Shown piece after piece: positions 1 to 7,496 of a stretch of DNA of 64,000 bases. The stretch is from the NCBI RefSeq assembly GCF_036250755.1, contig NZ_CP109583.1, positions 2,232,001 through 2,296,000 on the forward strand, given 5' to 3'. A program made the position numbers and the translations under genes. Under the pieces are notes generated by a model. It was not told where the DNA came from. It worked only from the letters and a program-made list of their open reading frames with translations, and ran no database searches. Each line of letters starts with the position of its first letter. Position 1 is the first letter of the stretch. The DNA is from Streptomyces uncialis. GTDB taxonomy: Bacteria > Actinomycetota > Actinomycetes > Streptomycetales > Streptomycetaceae.

Positions 1-149
1 GCTCCGCCGGGCAGGGCCCACTGGCCGGTGTCGCGGCGGCGCTGGAGCAGGATGGCGCCCTGGTCGTCGACGACCAAGAGGTTGCTGGCCGGGATGAGGG
101 TGTTCGCCTTCGGGGCGGTGGGTTCGTTGTAGTACTCAGTTCTGCCCAT
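1..149 (-). CDS. NUDIX hydrolase, N-terminal part (runs off the window)
   Basis: Only the first 49 or so residues are in the window. The protein starts with ATG at 149 (MGRTEYYNEP) and includes the beta-strand typical of Nudix domains (NLLVVDDQGAILLQRR) followed by WALPGG, where a Nudix box would begin. The box itself, with its catalytic glutamates, lies outside, so substrate cannot be judged; the family hydrolyses nucleoside diphosphates linked to another group. The start overlaps the 3' end of the upstream XRE/DUF5919 gene by 14 bases, so the two are probably co-transcribed and translationally coupled. XRE/DUF5919 plus NUDIX is a recurrent pairing in Streptomyces (family knowledge). Confidence 0.85.
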   Translation of the reverse strand, partial: MGRTEYYNEPTAPKANTLIPASNLLVVDDQGAILLQRRRDTGQWALPGG

Positions 150-918
150 GTGTGACGGTCCCCTCCTGATCGGGTGTCCAGGGCCGCGCGGCGGCCCAGA
201 CGGCGTCGAAACTCTGAGCGTAGTTGTCGAACCACCCAGTGGCGTCAGCCCTTCTGAGGTGGAGAAGCGGGTTGGCGCTCGCCGGCTGGCCCCAGACGTG
301 CGGGTTGATCAGCAGGTCGTCGTCATAGCGGAACATGGAGGTGTAGAGCGTCGTGTCGTGCAGCCGCACCTCGCACCCTGTCTCGGAGAGCAGAGAGCGG
401 TAGTAGGTAAGGGAGGCGCGGATCTTGGCGGACAGGGTGTCGCCGATGCCTTCCTCACGGCCCCGGATGGCGACCGCCGTGCCGGTGGGATCGCCGAAGC
501 ACAGCCGTACCCGGACCCCTTCGGCCGCCCTCTCGGCGAGCATCTTCGCCACGTGTGGGTTGGACTGGGCGAAGAAGGTGCCGGAGAAGACAAGGACCCC
601 GATCTGCTGCCGGGACTCCCGGAGCAGCGAGAGCCAGGTGTCCCGGGGAACGCTGGCCCGGTTCTGATAGGTACCGACGAGCTCGGGACCGAGTCCGGTG
701 CCGGGTCGGCTGACGCGCGGGTGAGAGGCGGGCCAGAGGAAGGTCTCCTCCACCCGCAGGTGCTGCGCGACGCTGAATCGGTGCCGAGGGTGGGGCAGGC
801 GCCCGCCGAGCCAGCGGCCGACGGTCTTGGGATCCACCTCGCAGAGTTCCGCGAGCGACTCGGGGGAGACGCCACGCTGGGCGAGTACGGAGTGCAGTCG
901 CTCGTTCACGGGTCTCAT
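136..918 (-). CDS. XRE-type helix-turn-helix regulator with DUF5919 domain
   Basis: The N-terminal 50 residues form a lambda-repressor-like helix-turn-helix (NERLHSVLAQRGVSPESLAE, then VDPKTVGRWL). The remaining 200 residues match the DUF5919 domain, which resembles a phospholipase-D-like fold and is thought to be a sensing module. I give the ATG at 918. A TTG at 936 lengthens the frame by 6 codons, and a GTG at 912 would start exactly at the family's usual MNERL; no start has a convincing ribosome binding site. It is divergent from the HAD gene. A doubled ACGTCCCA motif lies just upstream and again before the radical SAM gene, so this protein probably controls both itself and that operon (inference). 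Confidence 0.85.
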   Translation of the reverse strand: MRPVNERLHSVLAQRGVSPESLAELCEVDPKTVGRWLGGRLPHPRHRFSVAQHLRVEETFLWPASHPRVSRPGTGLGPELVGTYQNRASVPRDTWLSLLRESRQQIGVLVFSGTFFAQSNPHVAKMLAERAAEGVRVRLCFGDPTGTAVAIRGREEGIGDTLSAKIRASLTYYRSLLSETGCEVRLHDTTLYTSMFRYDDDLLINPHVWGQPASANPLLHLRRADATGWFDNYAQSFDAVWAAARPWTPDQEGTVTHGQN

Positions 919-945
919 CGAAGGCGAGACGGCCAAGATCGGACA

Positions 946-965
946 AGGACGTTTTGGGACGTTCT
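946..965. promoter_or_regulatory. Candidate operator in the XRE/HAD divergent promoter
   Basis: Read on the minus strand, toward the XRE gene, the sequence is GAACGTCCCAAAACGTCC: two copies of ACGTCC whose starts are 10 bp (one helical turn) apart. The same arrangement occurs on the plus strand at 1699-1717. A direct repeat on the same DNA face suits a dimeric HTH regulator. The binder is inferred, not shown. Confidence 0.5.
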
Positions 966-1003
966 TTGGAACCGAGGCAGAGACGGATCCCTACCCTGGC
1001 GGC

Positions 1004-1696
1004 ATGCAGCTCATCGTTCTGTGGGACATCGACCACACGCTCATCGACAACGCCGGGGTGAGCAAGGAGATCTACGCGGCGGCTTTCTCGGCATTGGCGG
1101 GGCGTGTACCGGCCGGGCCTGCACGGACAGAGGGACGTACGGATCGTCTGATCATGCGGGAGATGTTCATCCGGCACAGCTTGCCCGAACCGAGCTGGCC
1201 CGCCCTTGAGGCCGCCCTCGCTCAGGCCGGAGAGGAGCGTCTTGCCGAGCTCCGCAAGCGGGGTACCGCCCTGCCCGGAGTGCGTGACGCCCTCAAAGCG
1301 GCCTCGACGCGCGATGGCTGGGTGTCCTCGGTCCTGACGGGGAACATCACGGCCAACGCCGACGTGAAACTGTCCGCCTTCGGTCTCGATTCCCTGCTGG
1401 ACCTGGCTGTTGGCGCCTTCGGCGCCGACGCCGAACAGCGTCCCGATCTTGTGGGTGTCGCCCGGGAGCGGGCCCAGCGCCTTCGCGGTGTGAAGGGTGA
1501 CGTGCCCGTGGTGCTTGTCGGGGACACCCCGCGCGACGTTGAGGCCGCCCTGGCCACGGGTTCCGGAATCGTCGCGGTCGCCTCGGGCATCCACAGCTCC
1601 GAAGAACTTGCTGCCGCTGGGGCGACCACCGTACTCGCCGACCTCTCCGACACATCGAGCCTCGTCCGGATCCTGGAGTCCTTCTCGGCACGCTGA
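1004..1696 (+). CDS. HAD-superfamily hydrolase (phosphatase-like)
   Basis: A 230-residue protein starting at ATG 1004. HAD motif I is DIDHTL near residue 8 (nucleophile and acid aspartates), LTGN around residue 110 sits where motif II is expected, and motif IV is VGDTPRDV near residue 170. A helical cap lies between motifs I and II, as in phosphoglycolate-phosphatase-like enzymes. It likely removes phosphate from a small metabolite; the substrate cannot be read from sequence. It is the first gene rightward from the divergent XRE promoter. The next gene follows after 106 bp that contain a second candidate operator. The longer reading frame upstream of 1004 runs antisense through the regulator, so I reject earlier starts. 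Confidence 0.85.
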   Translation: MQLIVLWDIDHTLIDNAGVSKEIYAAAFSALAGRVPAGPARTEGRTDRLIMREMFIRHSLPEPSWPALEAALAQAGEERLAELRKRGTALPGVRDALKAASTRDGWVSSVLTGNITANADVKLSAFGLDSLLDLAVGAFGADAEQRPDLVGVARERAQRLRGVKGDVPVVLVGDTPRDVEAALATGSGIVAVASGIHSSEELAAAGATTVLADLSDTSSLVRILESFSAR

Positions 1697-1698
1697 AA

Positions 1699-1717
1699 AC
1701 GTCCCAGGACGTCCCAG
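1699..1717. promoter_or_regulatory. Second candidate operator, upstream of the radical SAM gene
   Basis: ACGTCCCAGGACGTCCCAG holds two exact copies of ACGTCCCA starting 10 bp apart (1699 and 1709). It begins 3 bp after the HAD stop codon and lies about 85 bp before the radical SAM start. Spacing and sequence match the site before the XRE gene, so one regulator probably sees both. Confidence 0.5.
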
Positions 1718-1802
1718 CGCCGTCCGTATACGCGGTGATGCTGTCCCCGCCCGCTCGGCCACCATCAGGTCTCCAGTCAAGCGACCGGCCAAGGAGGCTC
1801 AT

Positions 1803-2704
1803 GTGAGCGGGGAAGTCACCGGAATTCGCAGGATCCGGATGCTGTACCTGCAGTTGCTGTATCGCTGCAACTTCGAGTGCCTGCACTGCTTCCACGGCAA
1901 GCGTCTCCAGCATGCCGACGCCTTCACCACCGACGAGGCGATCAACCTGCTCACACTCATGCGCGACCAGTACGGCACCGAGTCGGTCACCCTCCTCGGC
2001 GGTGAGCCGTTCGTCTACAAGGACCTGCCTCGGGTCGTCCGGTACGCCAAACAGCAGCTGGGTCTGCGGGTCGAGATCTGCACCAACGGGTACCGGATCG
2101 AACCCGGCTCGCCACGATCGCCCCGTACCTGGATCTGCTGAGGGTCTCACTGGAGGGCGTCGGCTCGACCAACGATCACATCCGCAGGTCCGGCAGCTAC
2201 CAGAGCGTGCTGAACGCCCTCGGTCTTGCCCGCGAACTCGGTGTCCCCACCGGCGCGACCATGACCGTCACCTCGCGGAACATCACCGAGGTACTCCACC
2301 TCGCCGGCATCCTGGGGAACATCGGGGTGCGTCAGCTGAAACTGCACTGTCTGCGGCCGGTCGGCAACTCCGCCTCCCACCCCGAGCTCCTGATCACCGA
2401 CTCCGCCGCGTACGCCGATCTGCGTGAGCGGCTCCAGGCGGCCGAACTCGCCATCGAAGTGATCGCCGACGAAGACCTGTCCGAGTACGTCGCCCCGGAG
2501 ATCTGCGCCCCCGCAGCTGGCCCGTCGGAGATCGACCGGATCGAGGCCGACCCGCGCGGCGCGCTCACCATGTCCTGCAAAGCGGTCGGCAGGGACTCGC
2601 ACGCCTTCTGGTACGACAAGCCCACCGACCGCATCGTCCACCGGCCCAGCCCCACCGACGAACTCACCTTCGCGGTTCCCGACGTGGTGTACGCGTGTGT
2701 CTGA
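1803..2704 (+). pseudogene. Radical SAM protein, split by a frameshift near 2103
   Basis: GTG 1803 follows a perfect AAGGAGG (1791-1797); the ATG at 1801 is followed at once by a stop. The first frame carries the canonical CX3CX2C cluster motif (CNFECLHC, near residue 22) and the SAM-binding GGEP, then runs past the homologous region into a stop at 2139. The rest of the protein (TIAPYLDLLRVSLEG onward, to 2704) is in the next frame. Joining them needs one base added or two lost around 2100-2105, after NGYRIE, and would give about 300 residues with no other gap. Either the gene is inactive, the read contains an indel, or a slip is programmed; no slippery heptamer is evident. Such enzymes often modify peptides or small metabolites. 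Confidence 0.75.
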
Positions 2705-3005
2705 CCAGCCGCTGTTCGAAAGCCTCGAAGGGATTCGCGGTACCGGCAAGGAGCCGGGCGGACTGTTCGGGGCGGAGTTCATGATGCTGGTGAATCAACG
2801 TCATCATCCGGTCGAGCACTACACGTCTCCGGAAAGGCTCGGACGTCACTTCATCGGCGACTGGGACGTCCTGCTCACACTGCGCACGAACGAATTCAGC
2901 GAGCGGTCCCACATCGGTCGACTTGAGGATCACACCCACCGGATGGGCCTGCTCCTCGCGGCCCGTGCGTCCGCCGCCCGCAGCTACGAGAAGAAGGAAT
3001 CATGA
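2697..3005 (+). CDS. Short protein with a P-loop-like start, probably a deleted kinase
   Basis: 102 residues. GTG 2697 overlaps the radical SAM stop (GTGTCTGA), and the stop overlaps the next start (ATGA), so it sits in the operon. Residues 8-17 read SLEGIRGTGK, very like the P-loop that opens thymidylate-kinase-type proteins, but the lysine is followed by Glu instead of Ser/Thr and nothing like the rest of a 200-residue kinase follows. The remainder (from LFGAEFMMLVNQRHH, with IGDWDVLL and SHIGRLEDHTHRMG) looks like the C-terminal part of a protein I cannot name. An internal deletion joining two parts is the simplest reading. Unlikely to be an active kinase. Confidence 0.5.
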   Translation: MSDQPLFESLEGIRGTGKEPGGLFGAEFMMLVNQRHHPVEHYTSPERLGRHFIGDWDVLLTLRTNEFSERSHIGRLEDHTHRMGLLLAARASAARSYEKKES

Positions 3006-3453
3006 AGCACGAGTACGAGGCGAAATTCCTGTCCGTCGATGTCACCGACCTTCAAACGAAGCTGGCCGAGCTCAGCGCCGTCCAGGAGCTCCCGCGCACC
3101 CTCATCAACCGCAAGATCTTCGAGAACGACTCTCTCGAAAGGGGAGCCTGGATCCGGCTCCGAGACTAGGGCACCCGCTCGACGAGGAGTGGTGCCTGGG
3201 AGAGGTCGCCTTCGACTTCGACACCTGGCCGGACCTGCCCACTTTCATCGAGATCGAAGGACCTGACGAGCCCTCGGTCCGCCAGGCCGCCGCTCTTCTC
3301 GAACTGGACTACTCCGAGGCCAGGTTCGGCAGCGTGGACGAAATCTACAAGAGCGAAACAGGGCGCGACATTCTCACCGAGCCCAGTCTCCTCTTCGCCG
3401 ACGCCAAGAAGAGCGGGTCGGCACCGGTCATCGCCCAGCGCGACCGACCTTGA
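3002..3453 (+). pseudogene. CYTH-domain protein, damaged by an internal deletion
   Basis: The N-terminal part (MKHEYEAKFLSVDV, then INRKIFEN and WIRLRD) is a CYTH/class-IV-cyclase-like start with the EXEXK-type strand (EYEAK). It hits TAG at 3167. From 3172, in another frame, the end of a CYTH protein follows (EEWCLGEVAFDFDTWPDLP, then EIEGPDE and GSVDEIYK). The middle strands, roughly 40-45 residues including basic residues that bind the triphosphate, are missing. A deletion that also shifted the frame explains this. CYTH proteins act on triphosphates or nucleotides. Its ATG overlaps the previous stop, so it once belonged to the radical SAM operon. Confidence 0.75.
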
Positions 3454-3463
3454 GGGCTGATCC

Positions 3464-3852
3464 GTGCTGCTGGAACTGGCCATGCCATCTCATGTAATAC
3501 CCGGGATCGCCGAGTTCGCCCGCGCCGGCCTGCCCGAGCCGGCGATGACCGACGACGGCAACAGATGGGTCGACGGCTTCTGCTGGCTGTACTGCGGCCG
3601 GCGATGGACCCGCGTCCTGTGGATCGGACCGGTGAGTGTGGCCGGTGTACGAGCACCGATGTACGCCTGCGGACTTGCATCCAGAAGCTTCAGGAACCGG
3701 TCCGGCAGTCCATCCTCCTCGACGATGAGCCTGCGTCGCCGCCCCATGCCGACACCGCGGCCGAGGCGTCCGGCGGACGCCGAAGAGGGAAGCACCGAGC
3801 CCAGCGGGGCAACTCGCACCGCAGGTGGGCGCCACGCGATACCCCGCTCTGA
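3464..3852 (+). pseudogene. Conserved Cys-containing hypothetical protein with a one-base frameshift
   Basis: From GTG 3464 the frame reads HVIPGIAEFARAG, then RWVDGFCWLYCGR, TRVLWIGP and APMYACG, which I recognise only as a Streptomyces hypothetical family with paired cysteines that may bind zinc. After MYACG (about 3670) the frame loses sense, while the neighbouring frame continues with TCIQKLQEPVRQSILLDDE and ends at 3852. Adding one base between GG and ACTTGC restores an uninterrupted protein of about 130 residues ending in a basic tail. It starts 10 bp after the CYTH remnant. Function unknown. Confidence 0.5.
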
Positions 3853-3974
3853 CTCCGCGTCTTGCGCAGGCCCCACGACCGGCAGCGGCTAAGGCTCCCT
3901 GAATTCAGCACATCCGTACGTCACAAGCGTCCCGTCGGATCGGCGGGAGATCGGTAAAGAGGAAGGAGCACCAA

Positions 3975-4136
3975 GTGGGAGACATGACGCCCTCGGTCGA
4001 GGAGGGCCTTCTGGTCGCCGTGGAAGTCCTCGCGAGCGTCCACGACCGGCACGACAGCAACGCCTCCGACCCGGGACAGGGCGGCTCCGGTGACGGCCCC
4101 TGGCCGGGCGGGGACGGACTGAACCACGCGGCGTAG
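3975..4136 (+). CDS. Small acidic peptide, candidate RiPP precursor
   Basis: 53 codons from GTG 3975, placed 6 bases after a strong GGAAGGAG (3961-3968); an in-frame ATG at 3984 is too far from that site. The N-terminal half (MTPSVEEGLLVAVEVLASVH) is an amphipathic, Glu-containing helix like a RiPP leader. The C-terminal half is Gly/Asp/Pro-rich with single Trp, Asn and His residues (GDGPWPGGDGLNHAA). It has no Cys and no signal peptide. It is followed by a hairpin and then by an oxygenase and a reductase gene on the same strand. That layout, and not any family match, is the basis for the call. It could instead be a small regulatory or structural protein. Confidence 0.55.
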   Translation: MGDMTPSVEEGLLVAVEVLASVHDRHDSNASDPGQGGSGDGPWPGGDGLNHAA

Positions 4137-4149
4137 CCGCCGGCTCTCC

Positions 4150-4180
4150 GGCGGAGGGGCCGCGGCGCGGCCCCTCCGCC
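4150..4180 (+). terminator. Perfect 14-bp hairpin between the peptide gene and its neighbours
   Basis: GGCGGAGGGGCCGC (4150-4163) pairs exactly with 4167-4180 across a 3-base loop. There is no run of T after it, which is usual for Streptomyces terminators. It starts 14 bp after the peptide stop and ends 37 bp before the oxygenase start, so it would let most transcripts end after the peptide gene and some read on, or protect the 3' end of a short peptide mRNA. Confidence 0.7.
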
Positions 4181-4217
4181 TCCAACACCTCGTCCGACAC
4201 AGGGAAAGGAACAGCTC

Positions 4218-5429
4218 ATGGAGCACCGTTTGGTCCGAGCAGTCGAGGAGGCACTGGGGTGGGGCGGCCCGGGTCTGCTCGGCAAGGAGTTCGCCCGGGG
4301 AAACATCAGCGACCCCGAGGTCGTGGAGAGGCTGCTCACGCCTCCCCGTCTGCTCGATATGGTGATGCGCCGCAGTCTCGCCAATCCGCAGTTCCGGTTC
4401 TTCAAAGGCGGTGCGGAGCTGCACCCCGACGCCTATCTCGACCGGCAGGTCACGCCCCGGGGCCAAGCGATCCCCATGGTGGACATACGCCGGGTGGGCG
4501 GCCTGCTGCGTGAGGGCGCGACGCTGGTGCTGGATCAGTCGAACGTCTTCGACGCCACGATGGAAGCGGCCTGCCGGGCGATGCAGTGGTGGTCCCGCGA
4601 ACACGTACAGGCGAACGTGTACCTGACCACGAACGATGCTTCCGGTTTCGACCTGCACTGGGACGACCACGACGTTCTCATCGTTCAACTGGCCGGCGAG
4701 AAGCAATGGGAGGTACGCACGGCCTCCCGGCCCGTGCCCATGTTCCGGGACGCGGAGCGGAACGACACACCCGGCGAAAACATCGTGTGGACCGGCACGA
4801 TGAAGACCGGCGATGTGATGCACATCCCCCGCGGCTACTGGCATGCAGCAACACGGGTGGGCCATGGCGACGGCCACAGCACTCATGTGACCTTCGGGTT
4901 CGCCAAGCGCACGGCCGTGAGCTGGCTGACTTGGCTCGCTGACTGGTCCCGCCAGGAGGAGGTGTTCCGCCATGACCTCGACCGCTGGAGCGAGCCGGAG
5001 GAGCGGGAAGCCCAGCAGCGGCTGCTGGCCACCGAAGCCACGCACCTCATCGATGCCCGAGCCCCGGAGGAATTCCTCCGCCTCCGCGAGCAGGAAGCCC
5101 CTCCCGGTCGACACGTCCCCTTTCTGGACATCTTCGGCCCGTTGCAGAGCGTGGTGTGCGTCAGCGAGTTCCCGCCGCTGGTCGAGGAAGAAGACGAGAC
5201 GGTCGTCGTACGGGCTTCGGGCAAGAAGCTCACCTTCGCGTCCAAGGCCCTGCCAGGGCTCCGTGTGCTCCTCAGCGGCCACCCCGTACAGCTGGACGAG
5301 GCTGCCCGCCTGGTGGGCACGGAGATAGAGGCCCTGGCAAAGATCCTGGTGAAGGAGGAACTGTGCGCGAGTCTGACCCCCGAATTGTCCTCGGGCTACA
5401 CCGGTCTCGTTACGAGCGCCGGATCCTGA
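4218..5429 (+). CDS. JmjC/cupin-4-type Fe(II)/2-oxoglutarate oxygenase
   Basis: 403 residues from ATG 4218, preceded by GGAAAGGA. The metal site is visible: HWDDHD near residue 152 supplies the His-X-Asp pair and IPRGYWHAA near residue 202 the distal His, with QLAGEKQWEVR between, as in the cupin_4/JmjC-like family that includes the ribosomal oxygenases RoxA/YcfD and several peptide hydroxylases. The C-terminal 150 residues resemble the dimerisation and winged-helix part of that family. Expected chemistry is hydroxylation of a protein or peptide side chain. It follows the small peptide gene and overlaps the aldo/keto reductase by 67 bp, so peptide, oxygenase and reductase are likely one unit. 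The substrate is inferred from context only. Confidence 0.85.
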   Translation: MEHRLVRAVEEALGWGGPGLLGKEFARGNISDPEVVERLLTPPRLLDMVMRRSLANPQFRFFKGGAELHPDAYLDRQVTPRGQAIPMVDIRRVGGLLREGATLVLDQSNVFDATMEAACRAMQWWSREHVQANVYLTTNDASGFDLHWDDHDVLIVQLAGEKQWEVRTASRPVPMFRDAERNDTPGENIVWTGTMKTGDVMHIPRGYWHAATRVGHGDGHSTHVTFGFAKRTAVSWLTWLADWSRQEEVFRHDLDRWSEPEEREAQQRLLATEATHLIDARAPEEFLRLREQEAPPGRHVPFLDIFGPLQSVVCVSEFPPLVEEEDETVVVRASGKKLTFASKALPGLRVLLSGHPVQLDEAARLVGTEIEALAKILVKEELCASLTPELSSGYTGLVTSAGS

Positions 5430-6223
5430 CAAGCGCACTGGACCTCGGTATCGACGCGATCGACACCAGCTTCAACTATCACGGCTTCTCAGCCCATGCT
5501 GCCCTGGCGGAGGCCGGACGAGATCTCCTTCCCCACTTCAAGGTGTCCACCAAAGTCGGCTTTTTCCAGGTGGTCGACCAAGCCGAGCACTCTCTCGACC
5601 CCGGTCGGCTCCGGAGGGCCATGGAGCAGACCATCCGGGATCTCGGCCGCGCTCCCGACCTGGTGTTCCTGCATAATCCGGAACGTTCCCTGCGCGATGT
5701 CTCGGCCAGAGCGCGGGATGCGCTGGGCACGGCGTGTGCGGCACTGGAGAAGGCTGTGGCAGAGGGCCTGTGCGGGGCCTGGGGCATCGCCTCCTGGGAC
5801 CCGCGTCCGCTGCCCGATCTAGTGGATGACTCGACGCCGAAACCCGACGTGCTCATGGTCCGCGCGGGGCTTCTTACCGGAACGGCCGTCCTGGATGCCG
5901 CGGAAGCGCTGGCGGCCCACTGGGATCTCGGTACTGACCGACTGTGGGGCATGAGCCCGTTCGGCGGCAGGGCCGGGGACCCGCTGTGGAGCAGGCTCGA
6001 CGCCCGGTTGTTCATCCAGGCTGCCGGCGCTGAGCTCTCCGGCCTCCAGGCCGCCTTCCGCACCGCGTACTGGCTGCCTCGGGTGGGAGCGGTCGCCGTC
6101 GGTACGGATGCCCCCTCCCACCTGCGGGAACTGATCGCCACACTGCGGTACGACGCTGACGGCACAAGCGTTCGCGCGTACCGCAGGTTCCTCCGCGAGC
6201 GGGCGGATCGTCAGCCTCGCTGA
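5363..6223 (+). CDS. Aldo/keto reductase family protein
   Basis: 286 residues from GTG 5363, just after AAGGAGG (5352-5358) inside the end of the oxygenase gene. The catalytic tetrad can be traced: Asp and Tyr in DTSFNYHG, Lys in STKVGF and His in VFLHNP, each in the expected order. The family reduces carbonyls with NADPH; some members oxidise in secondary pathways. The barrel is shorter than the usual 320 residues, mainly at the C-terminus. The long 67-bp overlap with the oxygenase argues for tight co-expression. Its stop overlaps the stop of the convergent phosphotransferase gene. The role may be to reduce a product of the oxygenase (inference). Confidence 0.85.
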   Translation: MRESDPRIVLGLHRSRYERRILTSALDLGIDAIDTSFNYHGFSAHAALAEAGRDLLPHFKVSTKVGFFQVVDQAEHSLDPGRLRRAMEQTIRDLGRAPDLVFLHNPERSLRDVSARARDALGTACAALEKAVAEGLCGAWGIASWDPRPLPDLVDDSTPKPDVLMVRAGLLTGTAVLDAAEALAAHWDLGTDRLWGMSPFGGRAGDPLWSRLDARLFIQAAGAELSGLQAAFRTAYWLPRVGAVAVGTDAPSHLRELIATLRYDADGTSVRAYRRFLRERADRQPR

Positions 6224-7068
6224 AGCTCGTCCGCTACCCGGGCCGCCATGTGACGCGCCGGATCGAGGCGCGGGTCCTCGGGGTGGGCGTCCGGAGCCAG
6301 GATCTTCGCGCAGACGAACAGGGTCATCAGCCGGCCGTCCCGGCTCTCCAGGTCGTGTCCCCGCTCCCGGCGGACCCGCTCGGCCAAGGCCGGGACGGCG
6401 AGGGAGTTACCCCACAAAGACGCGGCATCCAGCCCGCGCGGGGCCAAGCCCCAGTCCTCCCAGTCGAAGAGACAGAACTGCGGACCGGTCATGTTCGCCC
6501 AGTTGAGGTCGGCATGCGCCGACTGCCACTGCTGGACGGTTGGGTCGACGCCGCCGGGGAGGAATCGCTTGATCGCGCCTGTCACGTCGTGCTGCGTGAT
6601 GGTGACGGTGTCCGGGGTGGCAACCCGGCTCGTGTGCTGGGCCGACAGCGCATCCAGCGACGCATTGAACTCCCGCCACCAACCGTTCGGCAGCTCGGGA
6701 TCCGCGAGCAGGACGCTGCCACCGACCGGCGCCCCGGGCAGGAGGTCCGTCTCATCCGCACGCCACATCGCGGCCTCATCCGGCCTGCTCCACGCGATGG
6801 CCCGGTACCATCCGGGCTTCGCGATGCCCTCCAGCAGGGCCGCGCATTCCGTCCCGTTCCAACCCTGGCCTCCGATCCTGCCGAAGGGACGCCGCTCGAT
6901 CCGTACCCACGTATCCCGGTCCGTACGGGCACCGATCGAGCGTCGCTTGCGCACCAGTGTGTGGCGGTCGACCCATGTTCGGAGGGAGCGCTCGACCTCG
7001 TCGAGCACGGTATCCACTGGCTCAACACGCAGGTCAACGACGGCAGTAGCGGGGAAAGAAGACGGCAC
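6211..7068 (-). CDS. Aminoglycoside-phosphotransferase-like (APH/ChoK) kinase
   Basis: 285 residues. GTG 7068 is 4 bases after a perfect AAGGAGG on the minus strand. The Brenner catalytic loop is HADLNWANM and the metal-binding DWEDWG follows after the usual short gap. The N-lobe is divergent, with no clear P-loop-like motif. Family members phosphorylate aminoglycosides, macrolides or choline-type metabolites; here no substrate can be named. It is convergent with the aldo/keto reductase and overlaps it by 13 bp, so there is no room for a terminator between them. It could be a self-protection kinase or unrelated. Confidence 0.8.
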   Translation of the reverse strand: MPSSFPATAVVDLRVEPVDTVLDEVERSLRTWVDRHTLVRKRRSIGARTDRDTWVRIERRPFGRIGGQGWNGTECAALLEGIAKPGWYRAIAWSRPDEAAMWRADETDLLPGAPVGGSVLLADPELPNGWWREFNASLDALSAQHTSRVATPDTVTITQHDVTGAIKRFLPGGVDPTVQQWQSAHADLNWANMTGPQFCLFDWEDWGLAPRGLDAASLWGNSLAVPALAERVRRERGHDLESRDGRLMTLFVCAKILAPDAHPEDPRLDPARHMAARVADELQRG

Positions 7069-7462
7069 TGAACCTCCTTGGCGACTGGCCGACGTTAGCA
7101 AGAAGCGGCTCACTCGGTTCCTGGTGACATCAGTGGGAAAGGCAGTGCCGGGGCACGTCAGAGGCGCCTCGGTCTGCCGGACACGTTCATCAGCGGTGAC
7201 GCTGGGGCTGGCCAGTGCCCATAGGGAAGTAATTGCGGGGTGCGAATCCCAGGGCTGATGGATGGGACCGTGGGGCAAGGTGGTGCGTCGGCGGGCGGCT
7301 TCTGCTCGGCGGCCGGCAAGGCCAGGCGCAAAGGCAAGAAGAAGGACAAGCGGAAGAAGCGCGACCGCTGGACCGGCAGGCGGTCCGCTCACGAATCGTT
7401 CACGCAAGCCGACTCGCGGCGTCCCCACCGCGTGCCGCGCCCCGCCCCGGGAACGAGAGAAA

Positions 7463-7489
7463 GCCAGGTCACGGGCTATGTGACCTGGC
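7463..7489 (-). terminator. Hairpin terminator downstream of the tRNA fragment
   Basis: GCCAGGTCAC (7463-7472) pairs perfectly with GTGACCTGGC (7480-7489) over a 7-base loop. On the minus strand it is followed by TTTCTC. It lies 8 bp beyond the 3' CCA of the tRNA-Thr fragment, the usual place for a tRNA-gene terminator. Confidence 0.75.
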
Positions 7490-7496
7490 CTTCCGC

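Noticed and set aside
2090..2140. Programmed frameshift in the radical SAM gene
   Set aside because: No slippery heptamer or downstream stimulating structure is evident at the joint; mutation or read error is simpler.
3918..3933. Third copy of the ACGTCCCA operator before the peptide gene
   Set aside because: Only partly matched (ACGTCACAAGCGTCCC) and the spacing is 9 instead of 10; kept as a weak note only.
7236..7260. A second tRNA T-arm-like sequence (GGTGCGAATCCC)
   Set aside because: It lacks an acceptor strand, anticodon arm and the TTC of the T loop.
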